From Candidatus Aminicenantota bacterium (lineage in GTDB: Bacteria; Acidobacteriota; Aminicenantia; S016-38), in the NCBI GenBank assembly GCA_027068075.1, contig JAMOUJ010000005.1:372001-436000 (forward strand): a stretch of 64,000 nt of DNA, given 5' to 3'. Made by a program: the position numbers and the translations under genes. Below are positions 9,329-17,305 of this stretch, piece after piece. The notes beneath the pieces are model-generated. The model searched no databases. It was not told the DNA's origin and saw nothing but the letters and a program-made list of their open reading frames with translations. How positions within the stretch are numbered: the first letter of the stretch is position 1; the number at the start of each line of letters is the position of its first letter.

Positions 9329-9558
9329 CTTTCCAGAATCTCTAAGACATACCTCTTTTTGTCCCTCATACCCGCAGCGGAAAGTATAGTCCTTATAGCT
9401 TTAGCGGTCCTGCCCTGTTTTCCTATAACCTTGCCGAGATCGTGGGGGTCCACCTTGAGTTCAAGGATGGTGGTCTGCTCCCCTTCCACCTGATGAACCT
9501 GAACCTTGTCCGGATTGTCAACCAAGGCTTTAGCGATCATTTCCACTAAGTCCTTCAC
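9325..9558 (-). CDS. khpA: KH-domain RNA-binding protein KhpA
   Basis: A 77-residue single KH domain of the YlqC/KhpA family. The RNA-binding loop is [15 protein letters not shown], preceded by a short N-terminal helix ([17 protein letters not shown]). The start codon is GTG at 9558, 6 nt after an AGGAGG site. Family members bind RNA and in some bacteria influence cell division or elongation together with KhpB; no khpB is in this window. It lies 11 nt after rpsP in the conserved ribosomal operon. Confidence 0.95.
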   Translation of the reverse strand: MKDLVEMIAKALVDNPDKVQVHQVEGEQTTILELKVDPHDLGKVIGKQGRTAKAIRTILSAAGMRDKKRYVLEILES

Positions 9559-9569
9559 GGCAACCTCCT

Positions 9570-9824
9570 TTAATTATTTTTTTGAGCGTGCTCTTTGAGC
9601 CTTTTTATAAGGGATTGGACAGTTTTAGTTGCCTGGGCTCCACGCTGCTGCCAGTAATCCAGTTTCTCAAAATTGATTTTGATCTGAGGCTCCCGGGGCA
9701 GAGGGTTATAATACCCTATTTCATCCACGGTAGCGGTCCGAATAGGGCTTCTCCGTTCTACCACCACAATCCTGTAGAAGGGCTGCTTCTTCTTTCCCAT
9801 TCTCATCAACTTTATGCTGAGCAT
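9570..9824 (-). CDS. rpsP: 30S ribosomal protein S16
   Basis: An 84-residue 30S subunit protein. The start [20 protein letters not shown] and the following block [10 protein letters not shown] are diagnostic of S16, as is [13 protein letters not shown]. Its ATG follows an AGGAGGTAACC site. It is 27 nt downstream of ffh and 11 nt upstream of khpA, so it is likely read from the ffh promoter. A TATATT hexamer on the minus strand just before it might give extra transcription. Confidence 0.98.
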   Translation of the reverse strand: MLSIKLMRMGKKKQPFYRIVVVERRSPIRTATVDEIGYYNPLPREPQIKINFEKLDYWQQRGAQATKTVQSLIKRLKEHAQKNN

Positions 9825-9851
9825 GGTTACCTCCTGTTTTCTAAATATAGG

Positions 9852-11159
9852 TTAACCCATAAAATTATCCATGTCAATCCCCTGGAGCAATTTGCGGAAG
9901 TTCTTGGACTTGAGCATTTTTTTCATCTGAAAAAATCCCTTCAGGAGTTGGTTCACTTCGGAGACGGGCCTTCCGCTTCCCCGGGCTATTCTTCTTTTCC
10001 TGCTGGCGTCTATTATTTCAGGCCTTTCCCTCTCTCCCCGGGTCATGGAGTTTATTATGGCCTCCATATGGGTGAGTTTTTTATCCTCTATTTTTCCTAC
10101 CCCCGGCATCTTGGGAAGAAAGGCGACGAGTTTAGATAGGCCGCCGAGTTTCTTCAGTAGGCGTATTTGTTTTCTCAGGTCCTCCATGTTAAAGGTCTGT
10201 TTTTTTAGCCTCTCCGCCAGGCGTCGGGCCTCCTTTTCCTCCACCTTTTTTTCCGTTTCTTCTATTAGGGATAAAAGGTCTCCCATACCCAGGATCCTGG
10301 AGGCCATCCTTTCGGGAATGAAGGGCTCCAGGTCCTCCATCTTTTCTCCGGTGCCAATGAATTTTATGGGCTTTCCCGTGGTGTAGGTGATGGAAAGGGC
10401 CGCTCCTCCCCGGGCGTCTCCGTCCATTTTGGTTAGGATCACCGAGTCAAAGCCTACGGCTTCCTGAAAGTTTTTGGCGGAAAGGAGGGCGTCCTGACCG
10501 GTCATGGAATCGGCCACCAGGATTGTTTCTTGGGGTTGAAGAGAGGCCTTTATTTTCTTTAACTCTTCCATAAGGGGTTTATCCACATGAAGCCTTCCCG
10601 CCGTATCCACCAGAACGAAGCGGTATGAGGAATCCTTCAATTTGCTCAATTCCTCAAGGGCACCGTCCAGGGAAGGGGGGACGGGAAGGAAGTCCACCCC
10701 GGCCCGCTGTGCCGTCTTCTCCAATTGTTCCTGGGCGGCGGCCCTTTTCAGGTCCAGGGAAACCACCGCCACCCTGCCCCTTTCCTTCAGGAGATAGGCC
10801 AGTTTCCCTGCGGTGGTGGTCTTTCCAGAGCCCTGCAGGCCCAGGAGAAGGTAGAAATTTACTCCTGACGAGGCCTTCAGGGGCTTGTTCCCTTCCCCAC
10901 CCAGCAGGGTCGTCAACTCCTGGTGAACTATCTTAACCACCGTTTGGTACGGAGTGAGGGATTTTCTGACCTCCTCCGCCAGGAGTTTTTCTCTGAGGGA
11001 GGAAACGAACTCCCTCACTGCCCGGTAGTTGACATCGGCCTCCAGCAGGGCCAGCCTGATTTCTCTCAGGGCCGGTTCCACATTGTGTTCGGAGAGATGG
11101 CCTTCCCCTTTTATTTTTCTAAGAAACCGTTGGAATCCTTCAGATACTCTTTCCAGCAT
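9852..11159 (-). CDS. ffh: Signal recognition particle protein Ffh
   Basis: A 435-residue GTPase that binds 4.5S/SRP RNA and delivers ribosomes making membrane proteins to the FtsY receptor. Order: N-terminal four-helix N domain; G domain with GLQGSGKTTTAGKLAYLL, the VSLDLKRAAAQEQL stretch, DTAGRL and TKMDGDARGGAAL; then the Met-rich M domain with the RNA-binding block RKRRIARGSGR. Length is normal. The ATG has no ribosome site; instead a TAAAAT hexamer ends 6 nt upstream, so the mRNA may begin at the start codon. It heads the long minus-strand operon down to position 1. Confidence 0.98.
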   Translation of the reverse strand: MLERVSEGFQRFLRKIKGEGHLSEHNVEPALREIRLALLEADVNYRAVREFVSSLREKLLAEEVRKSLTPYQTVVKIVHQELTTLLGGEGNKPLKASSGVNFYLLLGLQGSGKTTTAGKLAYLLKERGRVAVVSLDLKRAAAQEQLEKTAQRAGVDFLPVPPSLDGALEELSKLKDSSYRFVLVDTAGRLHVDKPLMEELKKIKASLQPQETILVADSMTGQDALLSAKNFQEAVGFDSVILTKMDGDARGGAALSITYTTGKPIKFIGTGEKMEDLEPFIPERMASRILGMGDLLSLIEETEKKVEEKEARRLAERLKKQTFNMEDLRKQIRLLKKLGGLSKLVAFLPKMPGVGKIEDKKLTHMEAIINSMTRGERERPEIIDASRKRRIARGSGRPVSEVNQLLKGFFQMKKMLKSKNFRKLLQGIDMDNFMG

Positions 11160-11165
11160 AGGGAA

Positions 11166-11183
11166 ATTTTATCATGATAAAAT
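11166..11183. promoter_or_regulatory. 18-bp palindrome forming back-to-back extended -10 promoters of ffh and tadA
   Basis: A perfect 18-bp palindrome lies between the divergent ffh and tadA genes. Each strand reads TGATAAAAT, an extended -10 element (TGn plus TAAAAT), and on each side the hexamer ends exactly 6 nt before the ATG. The two elements share the centre, so only one polymerase could open the site at a time. No -35 element is visible on either side. Neither gene has a ribosome site. Confidence 0.75.
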
Positions 11184-11189
11184 ACTGCC

Positions 11190-11624
11190 ATGGAGAAATG
11201 GATGCGGCTGGCCATGGAGGAAGCCCTCAGGGGAGAGCAAGAGGGGGAAGTGCCCGTGGGGGCGGTGCTGGTTCTGGAGGGCAGGCTCCTGGCGGCGGCC
11301 CACAACAGGAGTATTGGTCTCTGCGATCCCACCGCCCATGCGGAAATCCTGGTCTTGAGACGGGGAGGGGAAATTTTAGGCAATTATCGCCTGGAGGGAA
11401 CCGACCTTTATGTAACCAAGGAACCCTGCCTTATGTGCCTGGGAGCCATGCTCCACGCCCGGATAAGGAGGCTGGTCTTTGGAGCCCGGGACGAAAAGGG
11501 AGGGGCCTTTTCCGCCTTTTCCGTGGACCTCTCCAGGGCCAATCACCGTCTTCAGGTGGTGGGGGGCATTATGGAAGAGGAAAACGCGGAGTTGCTGAGG
11601 AGATTCTTCGCCGAAAGGAGGTGA
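11190..11624 (+). CDS. tadA: tRNA adenosine(34) deaminase TadA
   Basis: A 144-residue zinc deaminase that converts A34 to inosine in tRNA-Arg(ACG). The zinc site is visible: His50-Ala-Glu52 with Glu52 as proton shuttle, and Pro-Cys80-x2-Cys83. The block KGGAFSAFSVDL is in the right place but departs from the usual KxGAxGS form. The C-terminus LLRRFFAERR is typical. The ATG follows a TAAAAT hexamer by 6 nt and lacks a ribosome site, suggesting a leaderless message. The antiporter gene follows immediately. Confidence 0.95.
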   Translation: MEKWMRLAMEEALRGEQEGEVPVGAVLVLEGRLLAAAHNRSIGLCDPTAHAEILVLRRGGEILGNYRLEGTDLYVTKEPCLMCLGAMLHARIRRLVFGARDEKGGAFSAFSVDLSRANHRLQVVGGIMEEENAELLRRFFAERR

Positions 11625-11625
11625 T

Positions 11626-12885
11626 TTGCTCTATTTTGCGCTGATTACGGCTTTTCTGGTGGGGGCCGGGTATCTTTTATCCCATCTTCCTGCCCGCTCC
11701 TCCTATCTTTTGAGCCGAGAAACCGCCGGGTTCGGCTATCTGGTTTTGGCATCTATTTTCGGAGGAAAAATCCTCTCCGGAACGGTTTTGCCCCAGGTCA
11801 CCGGATACCTGTTTACGGGAATTCTGGTGGGGCCTTCCTTTCTGAACATAATTGATAAGTTAACCCTTGCCCGCCTTTCCTTTGTGGACGAAATTGCCCT
11901 GGCCCTCATTGCCTTTGCTGCCGGGGCCAAGGTGGACCTCAAAGAACTCAAGGGAAATTTTCGGGATGTGGTGGGGGTGATAGTGTTTCAGATCCTGGGG
12001 GTGGTTCTAATTTACGGGGTATTTTCCCCGGTTTTCTTCAAACTTCTGGGAGTGCGTGGAAATTTCTTCCTCTATTTTCTCGTCTTCCTGGTGTTGACCA
12101 CGGCGGCCATCGCCAAGTCCCCGGCCACCACCATCGCCGTTATAATGGAGACCAAGGCCGAGGGGAAGTTCACCGACATAATAGTCGGCATAACGGTTCT
12201 CAAGGATGTGGTCATCGTTTTCCTGTTCACCGTGGTGGTGGCCCTTCTTTCGTCGGCGGAGGGCTTCAACGCAGGGGTGTTCGGTAAACTTCTGGTGGAA
12301 CTTGCCCTTTCCGTGGCGGTGGGGGGGCTGTTTTCGGTTCTTATAATTTTCTACTTCGCTTATTTTCAGGGAGGCCGTTTATCCTTCATATTGATAACCG
12401 CCTTTCTTTTGGCTTCCATTTCCCATCATCTTCATTTTCACTCCATCATGGCTGCCATGACCGCCGGCATCCTGGTAAGGAACCTTTCTCCCTTTGGTCA
12501 CGATTTTCTCCACAACCTTTACGATGCATCGGTTCCCATCCTCGCCGTTTTCTTCTCCGTTACGGGAGCCAGCATGGACCTTGCGGTGGTTAAAACCATA
12601 CTTCCCGCATCCCTTTTCTTCGTGGTGGTGAGGCTGGCTTCCCTTTATCTGGGCACCCGCTTTGGGGCCCGGGACCCCCAGGTGAAGAAATTCGGATGGA
12701 TGGCCTTTATCAGTCAGGCCGGGTTAACCCTGGGATTCGCTTCCCTGGTGGGGTCCTATTTTAAAGACTACGGACCCCTGCTCAAAAACCTCATAATATC
12801 CACGGTGATAATGAGCATGGTGATAGGCCCCCCCCTCTTTCTGATTTCCCTCAGGAAGGCCGGGGATGTGAAAGCCTCTAAATGA
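11626..12885 (+). CDS. Cation/proton antiporter, CPA2 (Kef/NapA) family
   Basis: A 419-residue inner-membrane protein with about 12 hydrophobic segments. It has the CPA2-type early motif GYLFTGILVGPSFL, a following inner helix IALALIAFAAGAKVDL, and a later AKSPATT stretch that fits the region of the ion-binding unwound helices. No C-terminal nucleotide-binding (TrkA) domain is present, so regulation differs from KefB/C. It starts with TTG at 11626, 5 nt after a strong AGGAGG site placed over the tadA stop. Ion specificity (sodium or potassium) is not readable. It overlaps the convergent lipoprotein gene tail by 8 nt. Confidence 0.85.
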   Translation: MLYFALITAFLVGAGYLLSHLPARSSYLLSRETAGFGYLVLASIFGGKILSGTVLPQVTGYLFTGILVGPSFLNIIDKLTLARLSFVDEIALALIAFAAGAKVDLKELKGNFRDVVGVIVFQILGVVLIYGVFSPVFFKLLGVRGNFFLYFLVFLVLTTAAIAKSPATTIAVIMETKAEGKFTDIIVGITVLKDVVIVFLFTVVVALLSSAEGFNAGVFGKLLVELALSVAVGGLFSVLIIFYFAYFQGGRLSFILITAFLLASISHHLHFHSIMAAMTAGILVRNLSPFGHDFLHNLYDASVPILAVFFSVTGASMDLAVVKTILPASLFFVVVRLASLYLGTRFGARDPQVKKFGWMAFISQAGLTLGFASLVGSYFKDYGPLLKNLIISTVIMSMVIGPPLFLISLRKAGDVKASK

Positions 12886-13351
12886 GGGCCTTTATGTGAA
12901 TTTTCTTCTTCACCTTTAATTTCATTCTTTTGATACGATCTATTATCTCAAAGAGCAGAGTGTAGTCACCGGCGGGAAGGTTCTTGGTGAAAACTATGGT
13001 GTTGAGGAAAAGGAGATGGGGGGGAAGTTCCTTGAGCACCACGGTCTGGTCCACCTCCACCTTGGAATAAACTACTGAGCCTTCGCTGTTTATTATCTTC
13101 AAGAGTTCCATCACCGAAATTTTGAATCCGTTTTCAACCTTGAGATAACCGAAGTTTTCCACGAAGAGTTTTACCCCCACGGTCTCTCCCTGAACGAATT
13201 CGCTCTTGTTTAACTTAACCTCCTGGTTTCCATCCACGCGGTAGAAATAAAAATCCTTTAGTTTGAGGGGCTGCCTTTTCGTTCCCTTCCTGCACCCCGT
13301 CAAGAGGAGCAGGGATAAAGTCGTAATTAGAATGAGAGTTTTTTTATTCAT
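12878..13351 (-). CDS. Putative lipoprotein of unknown function
   Basis: A 157-residue protein whose N-terminus is a lipoprotein signal: two lysines, a hydrophobic run and the lipobox LLTGC, so the mature protein should be lipid-anchored at Cys20. The rest is predicted beta-rich with many Val, Lys and Tyr; a stretch such as GETVGVKLFVENFGYLK suggests an immunoglobulin-like fold. I do not recognise the family. It overlaps the end of the ClC gene by 8 nt and is the last gene of the PP2C-plsC-clc operon. Confidence 0.75.
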   Translation of the reverse strand: MNKKTLILITTLSLLLLTGCRKGTKRQPLKLKDFYFYRVDGNQEVKLNKSEFVQGETVGVKLFVENFGYLKVENGFKISVMELLKIINSEGSVVYSKVEVDQTVVLKELPPHLLFLNTIVFTKNLPAGDYTLLFEIIDRIKRMKLKVKKKIHIKALI

Positions 13352-15050
13352 AATTTCCTCCTTTTGTTTCCATTTTTTCCATGATTTTCCTGAGAAAGTC
13401 CCCCATGGAGAGGACGCCCAACAGTTTTTCGTGATCCCTGGGGTCCAGCACCGGGAGGATGTCCGTGGGACTGTCCGCCAGCCTGGTGAGGGCTATGCTC
13501 AGGGGCATATCCGGATGAAGGTGGGCGGTTATGTGGGAAAGGATCTCCCCTACCTTTTTGTCCCCCTCCCCCCTGAGGTAGGCTCTCTTCAATTCCGACT
13601 TGGTAACCATGCCTATGTATCTGCCGTCTTTGTCCACCACCGGGTAGGAAGAGAAGGGGAGGAGGTTCAGGATCTCGTTGACCTGAGATACCGTGTAGTC
13701 GGCGGGGATGATGTCAAAGTCCACCCGCATCACATCCTTCACCAGGATCTCTTCCAGAACCCCACCCGCTTCCTTGGGTATAAGGCTTCCCTCCTCCAGC
13801 ATAATGGCTTCGGTGGCGGAGTATTCGTAGAGGGCCTGGGATATTATGTAACTTACCCCGGTGGTCAACATCAGGGGAAGGAGAATAGAACTGTTCATTT
13901 TCGTGAGTTCAAAGATCAGGAGGAAGGCCGTCAGGGGAACCCGGAAGGCTCCTCCGAAGAAGGCCCCCATACCTACTATGGCATAGGCTCCGGGGGATGC
14001 TATGGGGAAGGGGAAGAGAAGGGAAAAGACCTTCCACATGAAGAGCCCGGAAAAGGCCCCGAGGAAGAAGGAGGGGGCGTACATTCCTCCGCTGGCGTCG
14101 GAGCCGATGGACAGGGAGGTCATCAGTAATTTTCCCAGCAGGAGCACGGCCACCGTTTCCAGGGAGGAGGGCTTGTTCATGAATTCCGTCAGGGTTTCAT
14201 AGCCGGTTCCCATAACCTGGGGAAGTACCAGGGCCACGGCGGATATCACCCCTCCCACCGCCGCCAGCCTGAACTCTATAGGGAGTTTGGTTTTCTTGAA
14301 GAACGCCTTGACCTTCTGGTTGAGTCGGATAAAGGCCACGGAAATAGGGGCTATAAAGAGGCCCAGCAAGGCGTAATAGAAGAGTTCGTATGGGGAGAGG
14401 AGTTTAAATTCGGGGACGGAGAACATGAGGAGATGCCCTCCCACCCATTTTTGTATGGCAGAGGCGAAGACCGTGGCTATGAAGGACGCTCCCACTATCC
14501 TGGCGCTGAAATTTCCCAGGATTTCTTCCAGCATGTAGGTAACGCCGGACATGGGGGCGCCGAAGGCCGCCGAAATTCCGCTTCCGGCCCCTATGCTTAC
14601 CAGGACCCGGGTGTTTCTGGTGGAGAGGTGGAAGGCGTTGGCCAGAAAGGAACCGGCTCCGGCACCGATGGCCACCGAGGGGCCTTCGGGGCCCAGGGAA
14701 AAACCGGTTCCCACATTGATGGAACTGGCCAGAAAGCGGAAGAAGGTGGTTTTAAGAGGAATTTTTCCCCCGAAAAAGGAGAGCATCCTCCTTACATAGC
14801 CCACCCCTCCGCCACCGGCTTCCCGGCAGAATCGGATGATAAGCCCCGCCAGGAAACCGCCCACCACGGGAGAAAGAATCCAGACTCCCCCCTTCATGTA
14901 GGTGAGGTTGGAGACGAAATGAACGGAAAACCGGAAGGCGGCATCCAGAAGTCCCACCAGGAACCCCAGAACGATTATAAGCACGATGAGAAGTTGCTCT
15001 TCCCGTATGTATATTTTTTTGAGGAGGGCTTTAACCCTGGGCCAGGGCAT
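13344..15050 (-). CDS. ClC-family chloride channel/antiporter with CBS domains
   Basis: A 568-residue membrane protein. The ClC pore motifs are in order: GPEGPSVAIGAGAGSF (with the gating Glu), GAGSGISAAFGAPMSGV, and GGMYAPSFFLGAF (the anion-binding GxFxP-type loop). Residues from about 430 to the end form a pair of CBS domains (VKDVMRVDFDIIPADYTV and later LLGVLSMGDFLRKIM) that usually bind adenine nucleotides and tune gating. Whether it works as a channel or a proton antiporter cannot be decided here. It overlaps plsC by 20 nt and is co-transcribed with it. Confidence 0.93.
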   Translation of the reverse strand: MPWPRVKALLKKIYIREEQLLIVLIIVLGFLVGLLDAAFRFSVHFVSNLTYMKGGVWILSPVVGGFLAGLIIRFCREAGGGGVGYVRRMLSFFGGKIPLKTTFFRFLASSINVGTGFSLGPEGPSVAIGAGAGSFLANAFHLSTRNTRVLVSIGAGSGISAAFGAPMSGVTYMLEEILGNFSARIVGASFIATVFASAIQKWVGGHLLMFSVPEFKLLSPYELFYYALLGLFIAPISVAFIRLNQKVKAFFKKTKLPIEFRLAAVGGVISAVALVLPQVMGTGYETLTEFMNKPSSLETVAVLLLGKLLMTSLSIGSDASGGMYAPSFFLGAFSGLFMWKVFSLLFPFPIASPGAYAIVGMGAFFGGAFRVPLTAFLLIFELTKMNSSILLPLMLTTGVSYIISQALYEYSATEAIMLEEGSLIPKEAGGVLEEILVKDVMRVDFDIIPADYTVSQVNEILNLLPFSSYPVVDKDGRYIGMVTKSELKRAYLRGEGDKKVGEILSHITAHLHPDMPLSIALTRLADSPTDILPVLDPRDHEKLLGVLSMGDFLRKIMEKMETKGGNYE

Positions 15051-15723
15051 TTCCGATGACCTCCTTTAATCTCCTGCAAATCTCCTCCGGAGGGCCTTCG
15101 GGGGAGAGGGGTTTTAAAAATTTTACCCTCACCTTTCCGGGCCTGGGAACCCACTGGCCCCGGGGAAGAAGTTCCCTGGAATTGAAGAAAACCACCGGGA
15201 GTAGGGGAACTCCCGCCAGTTTTCCCAGTTTGCAGGCTCCCTTTTTAAACCTTCCCAAACTTCCGTCCCTGGTTCTCGTTCCCTCGGGGAATATCAGCAG
15301 GACGCTACCCTTCTTTAGCAACTCCTCCGCTTCCTTGTAAGCCAGGGAGGCCTTGAGGGGATGCCCTCTCTTTACCTTTACGAAGCCGGCCATCTTAAGG
15401 GCCTGTCCAATCCAGGGAATTTTGAAGATGCTTTCCTTTATCATGGCCTTTACGGGATAGGGAAAATGGGAGATGAAGAAGGGACCGTCTATGTAACTCT
15501 GGTGGTTGGGAGTCACCAGGAAGGGGGGAGTGGGGATGTTTTCCTGTCCCTCCACCTGGAAACGAATTCCCAGAAGGGAAAAGGAGGTTCGCCAGAAGAA
15601 CCTGTAGGCTTCATAGAGGGGTTTTTCCTTTTTGAAGAGCCAGCAGTAAATGAGAAGGGGAGTTATCAACAGATGAAAGATCACCAGGAAGATGACGAAA
15701 AGGACAAACCGCAGAAATCTCAT
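15031..15723 (-). CDS. plsC: 1-acyl-sn-glycerol-3-phosphate acyltransferase
   Basis: A 230-residue membrane-associated enzyme making phosphatidic acid from lysophosphatidic acid. It has an N-terminal membrane segment, the catalytic NHQSYIDG (HX4D) box, the FVKVKRG block and the phosphate-binding FPEGTRTRDG motif, followed by KKGACKLGKLAGVPLLPV. Length and motif spacing are typical. Its ATG overlaps the end of the PP2C gene by 4 nt. It is flanked by phosphatase and chloride channel genes with no obvious lipid link. Confidence 0.93.
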   Translation of the reverse strand: MRFLRFVLFVIFLVIFHLLITPLLIYCWLFKKEKPLYEAYRFFWRTSFSLLGIRFQVEGQENIPTPPFLVTPNHQSYIDGPFFISHFPYPVKAMIKESIFKIPWIGQALKMAGFVKVKRGHPLKASLAYKEAEELLKKGSVLLIFPEGTRTRDGSLGRFKKGACKLGKLAGVPLLPVVFFNSRELLPRGQWVPRPGKVRVKFLKPLSPEGPPEEICRRLKEVIGNALAQG

Positions 15724-16613
15724 TTAAGCCGGGTTTCTATGGAATGGGATTTAACGATGGACTTCTCGGCCTTTTTCTCCACCAGAAGTCCCCCCAGAAG
15801 GAGGGCCAGGAGGATGGATAGGACCAGCACAAGTGAAAGGATGTCTATGAAGGGTTCCACCTTCCTTTTTCCGGTATCTTCCCCGGAATTTACGGCGGAG
15901 ACCACGATTACAGTAATGTTATCTTTTCCTCCTCTTTCGTTGGCCAGGGTCAGGAGTTTTTTCACCGCCTCCCTGGGGGAGAAATCCCGGGCTATTTTTT
16001 TGATTTCCTCGTCGGCAAGGTGTATGGTCAGCCCATCGCTGCACAAGATGAAGGTTTCGTCCCCCTTTAAGTGAATGGGACCCACCAACTGGGGATGAAC
16101 CTCCCCGAGAACGCCCACGGATTCGTAAAGTATGTTCTTCTTGGGATGGTTTCTTGCTTCCTCCGGGGAGATGCTCCCGTCCATCAGGAGTTTTTCCACC
16201 AGGGAATGGTCTTTCGTGAGTTTAAGGAGGGTATCCCCCCTTAGGAGATAAACCCTGGAGTCGCCCACATGGGCAATAAAGGCAGTGCGGTCCCGGATGT
16301 AAAGGACGGTAAGGGTGGTCCCCATTCCCACGGTGGAAGAGGCCTTCTTGCCCGCCTTGAATATTTCCTCGTTGGCCCTTTCAAAGGCGGATAGCAACAG
16401 AGGCAAAGGGTTTCCTCCGGTATCCCTGGCCAATTCTTCCCTTACGATTTTACACGCCATGGAACTGGCCACCTCCCCCGCCAGATGTCCTCCCATGCCG
16501 TCGGCCACGATGAACAGATAGTTTCCCGGGGAAAGTTCCTCCGCAAGAAAACAGTCCTCGTTTTTCTTCCGGACCTTCCCCCGATGGGTGTCCCCAAAAA
16601 ACTGAATTTCCAT
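15720..16613 (-). CDS. PP2C-family serine/threonine protein phosphatase with C-terminal membrane anchor
   Basis: A 297-residue Mn/Mg-dependent phosphatase. PP2C motifs in order: KVRKKNEDCFL, VADGMGGHLAGEVAS (metal Asp), TTLTVLYI, HVGDSRVYLL, LCSDGL and GGKDNITVIVV. After the catalytic domain (about 1-240) comes a hydrophobic segment near residues 257-280, which would tether it to the inner membrane with the enzyme in the cytoplasm. No partner Hanks-type kinase is in the window. The ATG has no ribosome site and lies 7 nt after a TAAAAT hexamer, suggesting a leaderless message. Confidence 0.93.
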   Translation of the reverse strand: MEIQFFGDTHRGKVRKKNEDCFLAEELSPGNYLFIVADGMGGHLAGEVASSMACKIVREELARDTGGNPLPLLLSAFERANEEIFKAGKKASSTVGMGTTLTVLYIRDRTAFIAHVGDSRVYLLRGDTLLKLTKDHSLVEKLLMDGSISPEEARNHPKKNILYESVGVLGEVHPQLVGPIHLKGDETFILCSDGLTIHLADEEIKKIARDFSPREAVKKLLTLANERGGKDNITVIVVSAVNSGEDTGKRKVEPFIDILSLVLVLSILLALLLGGLLVEKKAEKSIVKSHSIETRLK

Positions 16614-16620
16614 GGTTTAA

Positions 16621-16652
16621 ATTTTACCCTAATTTGGGAGAATGGTTAAAAT
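16621..16652. promoter_or_regulatory. Divergent -10 elements for the PP2C operon and mpg
   Basis: Between the two divergent ATGs there are only 45 nt. On the minus strand TAAAAT (16626-16621) ends 7 nt before the PP2C ATG; on the plus strand TAAAAT (16647-16652) ends 6 nt before the mpg ATG. Neither gene has a ribosome site and no convincing -35 is seen, so both mRNAs may start at the AUG. Confidence 0.65.
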
Positions 16653-16658
16653 CAAAGG

Positions 16659-17240
16659 ATGAAGGAAGTTAAAGAAGGTTTTTTCCTTTTAAATCCCCTG
16701 GAGGCCTTGCCTGAGATCCTGGGCAAGATCTTATTTTATCAGGGAGTGGGAGGAAGAATAGTGGAGGCAGAATCTTATCTGGGGGAGGAGGACCCGGGGT
16801 CCTTTGCTTACAGGGGGAGGAAGGGCTTAAAAAGGGATGCCCTTTACAGGCCTCCGGGAAGCCTTTTCCTATACAGAATCCATGGCCACATACTTTTGAA
16901 CATAATCTTCCTTCCGGAGGGTCAGCCAGGGGCCCTGCTGATAAGGGCTCTGGAGCCCACCCGGGGTCTTGATGCCATGAAGGAGAGAAGGGGCATCCAG
17001 GATATTCGCAAACTCTGTGCCGGACCGGGGAGGTTAACCCGGGCCCTGGGCTTAGAAATATCACTGGACGGTAGTTTTTTAAATCGGGGACCGGTTAAAC
17101 TTCTGGAGGGAGGGTTAAGGCCCGGAGAGGAAGTGGAATACTCCGGCAGGATAGGGATAAAACGGGGAAGGGATTTGCCCTATCGGGCTTACATAAAGAA
17201 CTCCCCTTATATAAGCCGACGAGGGGATTCGAACCCCTGA
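16659..17240 (+). CDS. mpg: DNA-3-methyladenine glycosylase (alkyladenine glycosylase family)
   Basis: A 193-residue base-excision repair enzyme that removes alkylated purines and hypoxanthine. Family features are VGGRIVEAESYLGEEDPGSF (the VEAE Glu activates water), the RDALYRPPGSLFLY block and HILLNII. The C-terminal LPYRAYIKNSPYISRR matches the usual PWRFYIKGxxxVSR-like end of the family. The last eight codons (from 17214) and the stop lie inside the tRNA-Thr gene on the other strand. The start is an ATG 6 nt after a TAAAAT hexamer with no ribosome site. Confidence 0.92.
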   Translation: MKEVKEGFFLLNPLEALPEILGKILFYQGVGGRIVEAESYLGEEDPGSFAYRGRKGLKRDALYRPPGSLFLYRIHGHILLNIIFLPEGQPGALLIRALEPTRGLDAMKERRGIQDIRKLCAGPGRLTRALGLEISLDGSFLNRGPVKLLEGGLRPGEEVEYSGRIGIKRGRDLPYRAYIKNSPYISRRGDSNP

Positions 17241-17286
17241 CCTGCTGATTACGAATCAGCTGCTCTGCCTGCTGAGCTACGTCGGC
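17214..17286 (-). tRNA. tRNA-Thr (anticodon CGU)
   Basis: Read on the minus strand the sequence folds as a complete cloverleaf: 7-bp acceptor stem GCCGACG/CGTCGGC, D-arm GCTC...GAGC, anticodon stem GCTGA/TCAGC around the loop TTCGTAA (anticodon CGT), and T-arm AGGGG/CCCCT with TTCGAAT. CCA is not encoded; position 73 is U. A minus-strand TGATATAAT element at 17305-17297 places the transcription start 3-4 nt before the mature 5' end. The 3' end overlaps the mpg coding region by 27 nt. Confidence 0.96.
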
Positions 17287-17292
17287 TTGGGG

Positions 17293-17305
17293 TAAAATTA
17301 TATCA
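17293..17305. promoter_or_regulatory. Overlapping divergent -10 elements: MetH-reactivation gene and tRNA-Thr
   Basis: On the plus strand TAAAAT (17293-17298) ends 6 nt before the ATG at 17305. On the minus strand an extended -10, TGATATAAT (17305-17297), shares two bases with it and lies 10 nt from the tRNA 5' end. The two promoters therefore exclude each other, as at ffh/tadA. Confidence 0.65.
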
